Assembly (NCBI GenBank): GCA_963851085.1
Contig: CAWKNX010000010.1
Coordinates: 696,190-760,189 of the forward strand
Length of the DNA stretch: 64,000 bases
Origin: DATFVJ01 sp963851085
GTDB lineage: Bacteria > Actinomycetota > Actinomycetes > Streptosporangiales > Streptosporangiaceae
Direction of reading: 5' to 3'
Under the pieces are notes generated by a model. It was not told the origin of the DNA and did not search any database. It saw only the letters and a list, made by a program, of their open reading frames with translations. The translations under genes and the position numbers were made by a program. Shown piece by piece: positions 17,823 to 26,367 of the stretch. The stretch's first letter is position 1, and every line of letters begins with the position of its first letter.

Positions 17823-18659
17823 TCAGCGGCCGTGGAACACTGCGGCCCGCTTCTCCGCGAAGGCGCGCGTTCCCTCCTTGGCATCCTCCGACGCGATGAC
17901 CGGCCAGCCGATCGCATCGGAAACCTTGAGCGCCTCCTCTTCCGCCATTCCCTCGGTCTGCCGGTAACAGCGCAGGATGGCCTGGACCGACAAGGGGCCG
18001 CACGCCGCGATCTGGCCCGCGATCTCGCGCGCGACCGCCAGTGCGGTGCCGTCGGGCACGATCCGGGTGATCAGTCCCATGGCCAAGGCCTCCACCGCGG
18101 TGACCGCGCGCCCGGTGAGCAAGATGTCCATCGCGTGGGTGTACGGAATCTGGCGGGGCAGGCGCACGGCGGAGCCGCCCATCGGGAAGAGGGCCCGGCG
18201 GGCCTCGAACAACCCGAGCGTGGCGCTCTTCCCGGTGATCCGGATGTCGGTGCCGAGCAGCAGCTCGGTGCCGCCCGCAACCGCGTGTCCCTCAACGGCG
18301 CAGATCAGCGGCTTGCCCGGTCGTGCTTCGCGGAGCAGTCCCTTCCAGTGGAAATTGTCGATCTCGCTGGCCCGCTGGCGCACACGCTCATCATCGGACG
18401 GGCGAGCCGTGGACCCAAGAGCCTTGAGATCAGCGCCAGCGCAGAACTCACCGCCGGCCCCGGTCAGGATCCCGACCCGCACGTGCGGTTCGGCCCCGAT
18501 GTAGGCGAACGCGTCCGCCATCCCGACGAGCATGTCCGTGCTGAGCGCGTTCTTCGCGGCCGGCCGGTTCAACGTGACGATCACCACATGCCCGTCCTGG
18601 TCCACATCGCAGTGCGGCGTGCTTATGGGCAGCCGCTCCAAGCCCGCAGTCGCGCTCAT
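17823..18659 (-). CDS. Enoyl-CoA hydratase/isomerase (crotonase) family
   Basis: 278 aa from MSATAGLERLP (frame open to 18686). Crotonase fold: VVIVTLNRPAAKNALS, oxyanion-hole loop GGEFCAGADLKAL and second loop AVEGHAVAGGTELLLG. The Glu in GGTELLLG is at one catalytic position; the second acidic position falls near ALFPMGGSA. It likely hydrates an enoyl-CoA in the adjacent catabolic block. It is divergent from the acyl-CoA ligase run and shares its 294-bp intergenic region. Confidence 0.85.
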   Translation of the reverse strand: MSATAGLERLPISTPHCDVDQDGHVVIVTLNRPAAKNALSTDMLVGMADAFAYIGAEPHVRVGILTGAGGEFCAGADLKALGSTARPSDDERVRQRASEIDNFHWKGLLREARPGKPLICAVEGHAVAGGTELLLGTDIRITGKSATLGLFEARRALFPMGGSAVRLPRQIPYTHAMDILLTGRAVTAVEALAMGLITRIVPDGTALAVAREIAGQIAACGPLSVQAILRCYRQTEGMAEEEALKVSDAIGWPVIASEDAKEGTRAFAEKRAAVFHGR

Positions 18660-18857
18660 CCTCGGTATCTTCCCTCCGGGGCCCATTGGCCTACATCGGC
18701 CCAGTTCAAGGGCCGTTCCAGAGCCAAACGGAGCCAGACTGAGCCCAAGAAACAGTCGGTTTTAAGAACAGATTCTAGTTAACGTCCACGATGCCGAGCA
18801 CCTCTTGTGACCAGAAACGAGAACGTGATCTACTTACCCCGCACGGTAGCTTTACAT

Positions 18858-18905
18858 GCCGGGGGTTCCGGGGGTCGCCCCCGGGGGTTCCGGGGGTCTC
18901 CCCCC
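18858..18905. repeat. G/C-rich inverted block, R2-related
   Basis: gggggttccgggggtcgccc is immediately followed by a second ccgggggttccgggggtctc. This resembles the GC core of the R2 units. It lies in the divergent promoter region 18660-18953 between the hydratase and the ligase. Confidence 0.6.
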
Positions 18906-18953
18906 GGCTGGCGGAGCCTGTCGCGGCACACGGGAACGAGGAGGGCGGAGCGG

Positions 18954-20504
18954 ATGGGGTCGCTGGGCTTCTGGCGGCTGGCTCAGGCGCAGCCGGACTG
19001 GATCGCGGCGATTGACCCCGACGGCACCGAGCACGCGGCCGGCGAGCTGCTCGCGCGGGCCAATCAGCTGGTGCACGCGCTGCGGGAACGCGGACTGCGG
19101 CCAGGTGACGGGATCGCCGGCCTGATACCCAACGGCGTGGGCGCACTCGAGGTCTACCTCGCCGCGCTACAGGCGGGCTGGTATTTCACCCCCATCAACT
19201 GGCACTACACGGCGCCGGAAATCGCCTACATCGTGCGGGACAGCGAGGCCAAGGCATTCTTCGCCGGCCGCAGATACGCTGCGCAGGCCACTGCGGCGGC
19301 TGACGAGGCGCGCCTGCCCGCGGCCGGGCGCTTCAGCTACGGCGAGGTGCCCGGATTCCTGCCCGTCACCCAGCTTCTCGCGGGACAGCCGGAGTCGATG
19401 CCCGATGACCGCACCACCGGCGCGACCATGCACTACACGTCAGGTACCACTGGCCGGCCCAAGGGGGTGCGGCGGGCACTCCCGCCGCTGGACCCGGACG
19501 ATACCGGTGAGCTGATGACCTTCCTGCTCCAGATGTTCGGTATCACGGCCGGGCAGCCCAATGCGCACCTCGTCACGTCACCGAACTACCACACCGCCGT
19601 GACCCAGTTCGGCGGCACCGCGCTGCACATGGGTCACACGCTGGTTTACCTGGACAAATGGGATCCTGCGGAGACGCTCGCGAAGGTGGAGCGGTACCGG
19701 GTGACCAATTCGCACATGGTGCCCACCCACTTCAAGCGAATGCTCGCACTGCCCGCCGAGGTGCGCGCCGCGCACGATCTGTCCTCGATGAAATGGCTCA
19801 TCCACGCCGCGGCGCCCTGCCCCGTGCCGGTCAAGCGGGCCATGCTCGAGTGGTGGGGGCCGTGCGTCTACGAGTACTACGCGGCGACCGAGGGCGGCGG
19901 CACGATCGCCACCCCGCAGGACTGGCTGTCGCACCCGGGCACGGTGGGCAAGCCCTGGCCGATCAGCGAGGTCCGCGTGGTGACCGACGACGGCCGCGAG
20001 TGCCGCCCGGGTGCCCCAGGCACCATCTACCTGAAGATGGCCACCACCGAGTTCGTCTACTTCGGCGATCCGGAGAAGACGGCGGCCAGCCGGATGGATG
20101 GCTTTTTCACCGTCGGTGACATCGGATTCCTCGACGAGGACGGCTTCCTCTACCTGGTCGACAGGAAGTCAGACGTGATCATCTCGGGTGGCGCGAATAT
20201 CTATCCCGCCGAGATCGAGGCCGAGCTGATCGTGCACCCCAAGGTCGCGGACGTGGCCGTGTTCGGCGTCCCCGACGACGACTGGGGCGAGCAGATCAAG
20301 GCCGTCGTCCAGCCCGCGGAGGGCGCGGTGCCCGGACCCGAGCTCGCCGCCGAGCTGATCGGCTCGCTCGAGGGACGGCTGGCCAAGATGAAGTGGCCCA
20401 AGTCCGTGGACTTCATCGATGAGATGCCCCGCGACCCGAGCGGCAAGCTGCTCAAACGCAAGCTGCGCGAGCCCTACTGGGAGGGCCGCGCCAGTGCCAT
20501 CTGA
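18954..20504 (+). CDS. Acyl-CoA synthetase (FadD4-like AMP-ligase)
   Basis: 516 aa starting MGSLGFWRLAQAQPDW behind gaggagggcggagcgg. The frame opens earlier, but that part is repeat sequence. AMP-binding motifs in order: YTSGTTGRPKG (A3), YEYYAATEGGG (A5), FTVGDIGFLD (A7), DRKSDVIISGGANIYPAEIE (A8) and DPSGKLLKRKLR with the catalytic Lys (A10). It activates a carboxylic acid to acyl-CoA. Its stop overlaps the DUF35 start (GTG at 20494) by 11 nt, so it heads a coupled operon. Confidence 0.88.
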   Translation: MGSLGFWRLAQAQPDWIAAIDPDGTEHAAGELLARANQLVHALRERGLRPGDGIAGLIPNGVGALEVYLAALQAGWYFTPINWHYTAPEIAYIVRDSEAKAFFAGRRYAAQATAAADEARLPAAGRFSYGEVPGFLPVTQLLAGQPESMPDDRTTGATMHYTSGTTGRPKGVRRALPPLDPDDTGELMTFLLQMFGITAGQPNAHLVTSPNYHTAVTQFGGTALHMGHTLVYLDKWDPAETLAKVERYRVTNSHMVPTHFKRMLALPAEVRAAHDLSSMKWLIHAAAPCPVPVKRAMLEWWGPCVYEYYAATEGGGTIATPQDWLSHPGTVGKPWPISEVRVVTDDGRECRPGAPGTIYLKMATTEFVYFGDPEKTAASRMDGFFTVGDIGFLDEDGFLYLVDRKSDVIISGGANIYPAEIEAELIVHPKVADVAVFGVPDDDWGEQIKAVVQPAEGAVPGPELAAELIGSLEGRLAKMKWPKSVDFIDEMPRDPSGKLLKRKLREPYWEGRASAI

Positions 20505-21639
20505 GCCCGCGCCGCCCGGCGACCCGGGCGACACAGGTGGCGCAAGTGGATCCCTAACGGCTGCCGCAGATGTGCCCCGCGACGCAGGTGCGGCGACCGT
20601 GGGCGGCACAGTGGACGGCGTGGCTGAACCAGTGACGAACCTGTTCGCCGACCACACCCTCGAATTCCCCGGCGGTTACACGCGCTCGACGGGGCCCGTG
20701 ATCGGCACGTTCCTCACCGAACTGCGTGACGGCCGGATCGTGGGCGTCGCCGCACCTGACGGCAGGGTCTTCGTTCCGCCGCTCGAATACGACCCGGCAG
20801 GGCTGTCCACGAGCGCATCACTGGCTGGCGCGGCCAGCAGTGCGCAGCCCACTGGCGCCGACGGCGCCGCGCCTGCCCCGCCCGCGGTCGGCAGCTACCG
20901 CTTCGTGCCGGTGGGACCCGCCGGAACGGTTACGGCATGGGCGTGGGTCACCGAGCCGCGCAAGGTCCATCCCCTGCGGCAGCCGTTCGGGTGGGCGCTT
21001 ATCCGCATGGACGGCGCTGACACCGCGCTCTTGCACGCCGTCGACACCGGCGGTCAGGAGAAAGCGCTGCGGACGGGGCTGCGGGTGCGGCCGCGCTGGC
21101 GGGAGGCGGCCGAGCGGACCGGCCATATCCGCGACATCGAGTGCTTCGTGCCCGAGGTGACGATGCTCACCGCACCGTCGCGGGTGGACTACCGGCTGCC
21201 GGCCGGGCGGGCGCTCAGCCGGTTCCTCGAGGGCATTGCACAGGGCAAGTTCCTCGGTCACCGCTGCGGAGTGTGCGGCAAGGTCTATGTCCCGCTGCGC
21301 GGCCTCTGCCCGGTCTGTGGCGTGCCCACCACCGAGGAGGTGGAGGTCCGGAGCGCCGGGACAATCACCACGTTCGCCGTCAACAATATGCCGGACCCGC
21401 GCGCGCCGCAGGTGCCGTTCGTGGTCGCCCACATCCTGCTCGACGGCGCGGACACCGCGATCCTCGCGCTGGTCGGAGGTGTGCCGGCGGACCAGGTCCG
21501 GATGGGGATGCGGGTGCAGGCCGCGTGGCGGCCGCGCGAGGAGTGGGAGCCGTCCATGGCCAACATCAGGTGGTTCGAGCCGACCGGCGAGGCCGTGGAG
21601 CATGGAGCCCCCGCGCAGGCGTACGAGGATCACCTCTGA
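20494..21639 (+). CDS. Two-domain DUF35 OB-fold/zinc-ribbon protein (Rv3521-like)
   Basis: 381 aa from GTG 20494, inside the end of the ligase gene. An N-terminal region with low-complexity Ala/Gly is followed by FPGGYTRSTGPVIGTFLTEL and GRVFVPPLEYDP, an OB-like domain. The C-terminal DUF35 domain has a zinc ribbon C-x2-C...C-x2-C (HRCGVCGKVYVPLRGLCPVC), then VRSAGTITTFAVNN. DUF35 proteins pair with thiolase-like lipid-transfer proteins to form steroid side-chain aldolases (the ChsH2-Ltp2 model). Its TGA overlaps the next ATG (ATGA). Confidence 0.85.
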   Translation: MPSEPAPPGDPGDTGGASGSLTAAADVPRDAGAATVGGTVDGVAEPVTNLFADHTLEFPGGYTRSTGPVIGTFLTELRDGRIVGVAAPDGRVFVPPLEYDPAGLSTSASLAGAASSAQPTGADGAAPAPPAVGSYRFVPVGPAGTVTAWAWVTEPRKVHPLRQPFGWALIRMDGADTALLHAVDTGGQEKALRTGLRVRPRWREAAERTGHIRDIECFVPEVTMLTAPSRVDYRLPAGRALSRFLEGIAQGKFLGHRCGVCGKVYVPLRGLCPVCGVPTTEEVEVRSAGTITTFAVNNMPDPRAPQVPFVVAHILLDGADTAILALVGGVPADQVRMGMRVQAAWRPREEWEPSMANIRWFEPTGEAVEHGAPAQAYEDHL

Positions 21640-22736
21640 TGGCTCCACGTGACGTCGCCGTCGTCGCGTTCGCGCAGACGAAACACGCTGCCGCCGACAG
21701 CGGGCTCAGCGAGACAGAGATGTTGCAGCCGGTCATCGCCGAGGTGCTCGGGCAGGTGGGCCTGACCGGTGCGAAGATCGGGTTCACCTGCTCGGGAAGC
21801 TGCGATTACCTGGCGGGCGCGCCCTTCTCGTTCGTGTCCGCGCTCGACGCGGTGGGCGCGTGGCCGCCGATCTCGGAGAGCCACGTCGAGATGGACGCTG
21901 CCTGGGCGCTATACGAGGCGTGGGTGCGGCTACAGCACGGGGACATCGACTCGGCGCTCGTCTACGGGTTCGGCAAATCCACTCAGGGTGAACTACGCGA
22001 GATCATGACGCTCCAGCTCGACCCGTACTACCTCGCGCCGCTCGGACCTGATCAGGTCTCGCTCGCCGCCCTGCAGGCCTGCGCCTACCTCGAGGCGAGC
22101 GGCCACACACCGCGGGATCTGGCCGAGGTGGCTGCCCGCAGTCTGCGCAGTGCAGCGGCGAACCCGTACGCGGTCCCGGCCGAGCCCCTGACCGTCGACG
22201 AGGTGCTTGCGCAGCCGCCCGCAGTGGCACCGCTGCGGCCCGCGGACTGCGCGCCGATCACCGACGGTGCGGCCGCGATCGTGCTCGCCGCCGGAGATCT
22301 GGCGCACCGGGTGCGCGCGCGGCCCGCCTGGATCCGTGGCATCGATCACCGGGTCGAGGCGCATTACCTGGGTGTCCGTGACCTGACACGGTCGGAGTCG
22401 ACCGAGCTCGCGGCGCGCGCCGTATCGGCTTGGTCCGGCGGGCCCGCCGCGTCCGCTCGGCCCGCCGCGTCCGCTCGGCCGGACGTGGCTGAGTTGCACG
22501 CCCAGTTCAGCCACGAGGAACTGATCCTGCGGGATGCGCTCGGCTTCGACGATGGCGTGCTCGTCAATCCATCGGGCGGCCCGCTCGGCGCGAACCCGGT
22601 GATGGCGACGGGCCTGATCAGGATCGGTGAGGCGGCGGCCCGGATCTTCGACGGCTCCGCGGGCCGCGCCCTCGCGCACGCCACCTCAGGCCCCTGCCTT
22701 CAGCACAATCTCGTCTGTCTCCTGGAGGGCGAATGA
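21639..22736 (+). CDS. Thiolase-like lipid-transfer protein (Ltp4/Ltp3-type), first
   Basis: 365 aa; the ATG overlaps the DUF35 stop. Features are DVAVVAFAQTKHAA, IGFTCSGSCDYLAGAPFSFV, ESHVEMDAAWALYEAW and the C-terminal NPSGGPLGANPVMATGLIR. The canonical pair of thiolase Cys residues is not evident, as in Ltp-type retro-aldolases. A Ser-Ala-Arg-Pro repeat near residue 270 comes from short duplicated DNA. It probably partners with the coupled DUF35 protein in C-C cleavage of a CoA thioester of a branched side chain. Confidence 0.82.
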   Translation: MAPRDVAVVAFAQTKHAAADSGLSETEMLQPVIAEVLGQVGLTGAKIGFTCSGSCDYLAGAPFSFVSALDAVGAWPPISESHVEMDAAWALYEAWVRLQHGDIDSALVYGFGKSTQGELREIMTLQLDPYYLAPLGPDQVSLAALQACAYLEASGHTPRDLAEVAARSLRSAAANPYAVPAEPLTVDEVLAQPPAVAPLRPADCAPITDGAAAIVLAAGDLAHRVRARPAWIRGIDHRVEAHYLGVRDLTRSESTELAARAVSAWSGGPAASARPAASARPDVAELHAQFSHEELILRDALGFDDGVLVNPSGGPLGANPVMATGLIRIGEAAARIFDGSAGRALAHATSGPCLQHNLVCLLEGE

Positions 22737-22905
22737 TCCGTAACGGCTGCCGTGGATGCGGCAACCGCTGGTTAGGGTGGGTCCCCGGGGGTCGCCCCCC
22801 CAGGGCAGCGCAGATCCATAACGGCTGGTGCGGGGGGCTGCCGCGGGGTGGAGCTCCCGGGGCGGCGCAGATCCGTAACGGCTGCCGCGGGCGGGCGCAT
22901 CAGGT
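22737..22905. repeat. R2 GC-rich repeat array between the two thiolase genes
   Basis: The word aacggctg recurs at 22742, 22820 and 22877 (spacing 78 and 57). Each is followed by gccgYgg...gcggcaacc and a G-rich/C-rich palindromic block (ccccgggggtcgcccccc). It is the reverse-complement family of the repeat at 973-1155. It fills the whole gap in an otherwise overlapping operon. Confidence 0.8.
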
Positions 22906-22922
22906 CAGTGCGGAGGCGCCGG

Positions 22923-24077
22923 GTGGGTAATCGTTGCGCGGTCATTGGTGTGGGCCAGACGAGGTATCGCACCAAGCGCCGGGACGTGTCCATCGCGGGC
23001 CTGGTCCGTGAGGCCGCGCTGCGCGCGCTTCAGGACGCCGGGCTGGATTTCGCCGACATCGACGCCGTCGTCATCGGCAAGGCGCCGGACCTGTTCGAGG
23101 GCGTCATGATGCCCGAGGCTTACCTGGCCGACGCCCTGGGCGCGGTCGGTAAGCCAATCATCCGGGTGCACACGGCGGGCTCGGTCGGTGGCTCGACCGC
23201 GCTGGTGGCTGCGAGCCTCGTGCAGGGAGGCGTGCGGGACCGGGTGCTCGTGGCTGCCTTCGAGAAGCAGTCCGAGTCCAATGCCGCCTGGGCGCTTTCC
23301 ACCCACCTGCCGTTCGATTCCCCCCTGGTGGTGGGTGCGGGCGGTTATTTCGCCCCGCATATCCGCGCCTATATCCACCGCTCGGGTGCACCGGACCACA
23401 TCGGCATGCTCGTTGCCGTAAAGGACCGGCTCAACGCGCTGCGCAACCCGTACGCGCACCTGAGGATCCCGGGTATCGATGTCGCGATGGTGCAGGCCAC
23501 GCCGATGCTCTGGGATCCGATCCGCTACCTGGAAACCTGCCCTTCCTCAGACGGCGCGTGTGCGATGGTGCTGGCCAGTGAGAGCGCCGCGGCCGCGCCA
23601 AACCCGCCGGCCTGGGTACACGGCACGGCGATGCGCAGCGAGCCGATCTTCTTCGCCGGCCGGGACGCCGTGAACCCGCAGGCTGGCAAGGACTGCGCGG
23701 CGGACGTGTACCGGCAGGCCGGCATCACCGACCCACGCCGTGAGTTCGACGCCGCCGAGGTCTACGTGCCCTTCAGCTGGTATGAGCCGATGTGGCTGGA
23801 GAACCTCGGCTTCTGTGCGGAAGGCCAGGGGTGGAAGCTGACCGAGGCAGGTGCGACCGCGCTGAACGGCGACATCCCGTGGAATCCCTCAGGCGGGGTG
23901 CTCTCATCGAACCCCATCGGCGCATCGGGGCTGATCAGGTTCGCCGAGGCCGCGCTCCAGGTGCGGGGAATGGCGGGCGAGCACCAGGTGGAGGGCGCCC
24001 GCCGGGCGCTCGGCCACGCGTACGGCGGAGGTGCCCAGTTCTTCGCCATGTGGGCGGTGGGGAGCGACAAGCCTTGA
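22923..24077 (+). CDS. Thiolase-like lipid-transfer protein (Ltp3/Ltp4-type), second
   Basis: 384 aa from GTG 22923, 6 nt after ggagg. It reads VGNRCAVIGVGQTRYRTKRR; then RVHTAGSVGGSTALVAASL, where thiolases carry the nucleophilic Cys and this protein has Ser/Val. Then ALSTHLPFDSPLVVGAGGYF, YVPFSWYEPMWLENLGFC and NPSGGVLSSNPIGASGLIRF. It is a non-thiolytic Ltp-type protein. Two adjacent Ltp genes with DUF35 match the M. tuberculosis Rv3521-ltp4-ltp3 order in composition. Confidence 0.82.
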   Translation: MGNRCAVIGVGQTRYRTKRRDVSIAGLVREAALRALQDAGLDFADIDAVVIGKAPDLFEGVMMPEAYLADALGAVGKPIIRVHTAGSVGGSTALVAASLVQGGVRDRVLVAAFEKQSESNAAWALSTHLPFDSPLVVGAGGYFAPHIRAYIHRSGAPDHIGMLVAVKDRLNALRNPYAHLRIPGIDVAMVQATPMLWDPIRYLETCPSSDGACAMVLASESAAAAPNPPAWVHGTAMRSEPIFFAGRDAVNPQAGKDCAADVYRQAGITDPRREFDAAEVYVPFSWYEPMWLENLGFCAEGQGWKLTEAGATALNGDIPWNPSGGVLSSNPIGASGLIRFAEAALQVRGMAGEHQVEGARRALGHAYGGGAQFFAMWAVGSDKP

Positions 24078-24112
24078 CGCCCTGCGAACCGTGGCCAGCC
24101 GGCATCCGCCGC

Positions 24113-24197
24113 ATCGGCGAGGCCCGCATGAACACGCCGATCCCCTGCATGAACACGCCAACCCCCCGCATGAACACGCCAACCCCCCGCATGAAAG
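24113..24197. repeat. 21-bp tandem repeat (about 3.5 copies)
   Basis: gcatgaacacgccaaccccc is repeated immediately after the thiolase gene and directly upstream of the R3 core. The second R3 copy (36208) also has a short tandem array on the same side. Confidence 0.85.
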
Positions 24198-24207
24198 AGT
24201 CCCCTAC

Positions 24208-24318
24208 AAAACCCGCCCGCCCTATGGGGGCTTTGCCCTACTGCTGATTCTTGCGGGTTGTCAAGGGGCGCGGGAGGGGTGAATGCCATTCTGGGGATAA
24301 CTGGTCTGGGGATAAGTG
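24208..24318. repeat. R3 dispersed repeat core, copy 1
   Basis: Matches 36208-36322 over about 110 bp. Shared words in order: acccgccc, gggggc, tttgccc, actgctgat, gttgtcaag, gggaggggtgaa, ttctg.ggat, tggggataag/tgtggataag. It lies just before the FadD19-type gene and might carry its promoter. Confidence 0.75.
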
Positions 24319-24342
24319 CCGCCGGAGGAGGCAGGAAGCACA

Positions 24343-25983
24343 GTGCAGTTCAACCACGCTGATCTCTTCGAAGGGGTCACCGATGCGGTGGCGGAACGTA
24401 CCGCCCTGGTCTGCGGTCACCGTCGGCTCACCTACTCGGACCTGGATGCCGAGGCGAACAGGCTGGCCCACCACTTGGAGTCCGTGGGTGTGAAGCCGGG
24501 TCAGCATGTTGGCATGCAGTTGTACAGCGGAGTGGAGTACGCTGCGGCGATCATCGCCACGCTGAAGATCCGCGCGGTCCCGGTCAACGTCAACTACAGG
24601 TACGTGGAATCAGAACTCGAATACATCTACCGCGACGCTGATCTCGTGGCCCTCCTGTACGACGCCGAATTCGCCGAGCGTGTCGGCGCCGCCGCACCTG
24701 CGGCCCCAGCCCTGCGCCATTTCATCCTCATGGGTTCGGCCGCCGGTGCTCCGGCTCTGCCGGGCGTCGCTGCCGCTGCGCGGTACGAGGATGCGGTCGC
24801 TGGTCAGCCACCCACCCGTGGCTTTCCCCCGAGATCACCCGCTGACGTCTACATCATCTACACCGGCGGCACCACCGGCAGGCCGAAAGGCGTCATGTGG
24901 CACACGGAGGACCTGTTCTTCGCGTTCGGTGGCGGGAACCCGGGAGGTGAACCGGTCGTTTCGCCAGAAGAACTGGTCGAGAAGGCCCGGACCTCCGGCC
25001 CGATCGTGATGATGCCCGTCTCACCGCTCATGCACGGGGCCGGCCAGATGGCGATGTTCATCAATTTCTGGATGGGCGGCACGATCGTTTTCGTGCGCAA
25101 ATTCGACCCGGCGGACGTGCTCGAGACGATCGGGCGCGAGAAGGTGATGACGATCAACATCGTCGGGGACGCGATGGCCATTCCGCTCGCCGACGAGATC
25201 GCCGCGGGAAGTTATGACCTGTCGTCTCTGTTCGCCGTCAGCTCGACCGGCGCGATCTTGTCCGGATCGGTCCGTGACAGGTTGCAGTCCCTGCTGGGGA
25301 GCACCATCATCCTGGACAATTTCGGCTCGACCGAGTCGGGCTACTCGGCGTCCGGGGTAGCCGGTGCCACACCCGAATCCGGGCTGCGGTACAGACCGAA
25401 CGATTCGCTGATCACGGTGCTTGACAGCAAGCTCGAGCCGGTTCAACCGGGATCGGGTGAGGTGGGCCAGGTCGCCCGCAGTGGGCACATATCGTTCGGC
25501 TACTACAACGACGCGGACAAGACGGCCGAGGCGTACGTGACCATCGACGGCAGGCGCTGGCTGCTCAGTGGTGACATGGCGACGGTGGACGAGGATGGCA
25601 CGATCGCGGTGCTCGGCCGCGGCTCGCTGTGCATCAACACCGGAGGCGAGAAGGTGTTCCCCGAGGAAATCGAGGCCACATTGAAGGCGCACCCGGCGGT
25701 CTTCGACGTGATCGTTACCGGCATCCCCGACGCACGTTACGGTGAGCGCGTGGCGGCGGTCGTGCAGCCGCGCGCCGACCGTCCGGTGCCGGGAATCGAG
25801 GAACTCGACAGCCATTGCCGTGCCAGGCTGGCCGGCTACAAGGTGCCCAGAACGTACACGCTCGTCGCCGAGTTAAAGCGTTCACCGGCCGGAAAGGCCG
25901 ATTACAGGTGGGCACGGGAAATGGCGCTGGGGCCGGCGGCACAAGTCACCGGCTTTCCTGTGGATGACCGTCCTCGCGCGTGA
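24343..25983 (+). CDS. FadD19-type acyl-CoA ligase
   Basis: 546 aa from GTG 24343 (VQFNHADLFEGVTDAVAERT). Motifs: YTGGTTGRPKGVMWHTED (A3, with the TGG variant and VMW typical of FadD17/FadD19), LDNFGSTESGYS, LSGDMATVDEDG, GRGSLCINTGGEKVFPEEIE and KRSPAGKADYRWA (A10). FadD19 activates the C26 acid of cholesterol/sitosterol side chains. Together with the Ltp/DUF35 genes it supports steroid or branched isoprenoid side-chain catabolism. Substrate specificity is inferred. Confidence 0.85.
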   Translation: MQFNHADLFEGVTDAVAERTALVCGHRRLTYSDLDAEANRLAHHLESVGVKPGQHVGMQLYSGVEYAAAIIATLKIRAVPVNVNYRYVESELEYIYRDADLVALLYDAEFAERVGAAAPAAPALRHFILMGSAAGAPALPGVAAAARYEDAVAGQPPTRGFPPRSPADVYIIYTGGTTGRPKGVMWHTEDLFFAFGGGNPGGEPVVSPEELVEKARTSGPIVMMPVSPLMHGAGQMAMFINFWMGGTIVFVRKFDPADVLETIGREKVMTINIVGDAMAIPLADEIAAGSYDLSSLFAVSSTGAILSGSVRDRLQSLLGSTIILDNFGSTESGYSASGVAGATPESGLRYRPNDSLITVLDSKLEPVQPGSGEVGQVARSGHISFGYYNDADKTAEAYVTIDGRRWLLSGDMATVDEDGTIAVLGRGSLCINTGGEKVFPEEIEATLKAHPAVFDVIVTGIPDARYGERVAAVVQPRADRPVPGIEELDSHCRARLAGYKVPRTYTLVAELKRSPAGKADYRWAREMALGPAAQVTGFPVDDRPRA

Positions 25984-26367
25984 TCTGAGGTGCCCTGGCT
26001 GCTCCGGGGCGCAAATCAACGCGCATCGTTGTTATCCATAGAGGGTTATTAGAAACTCAATTCGAAGAAATAGAGGCCGATGGCCGCGCGGAAAGAATCA
26101 AGAAACGTGCGGAGCGGCCGCCGGTAATCGGTGAAAAGGATCTTCCATGCCTTGAGGTGCGCAACTGCGCGTTCGATGGGAGCGCGGATAGAACTGACCT
26201 GGTTATTGTATTGGTGTTCACGCACGTATAGCTCACGACCCGGCGGCTTCTTGGCGGGCGTGATGTAGCCAGATCCTTGGAATCCCTTGTCCGCGATAAC
26301 GGCCCCGGCCAGATCCAGGATCTCCTTCACCTCGCCTTCCAGTTTCTTCATATCGTGATCACATCCA

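Noticed and set aside
24113..24197. Small CRISPR array
   Set aside because: Units are contiguous 21-bp tandem repeats without spacers, and no cas genes are present; the same holds for the arrays at 17277, 33470, 36040 and 47396.
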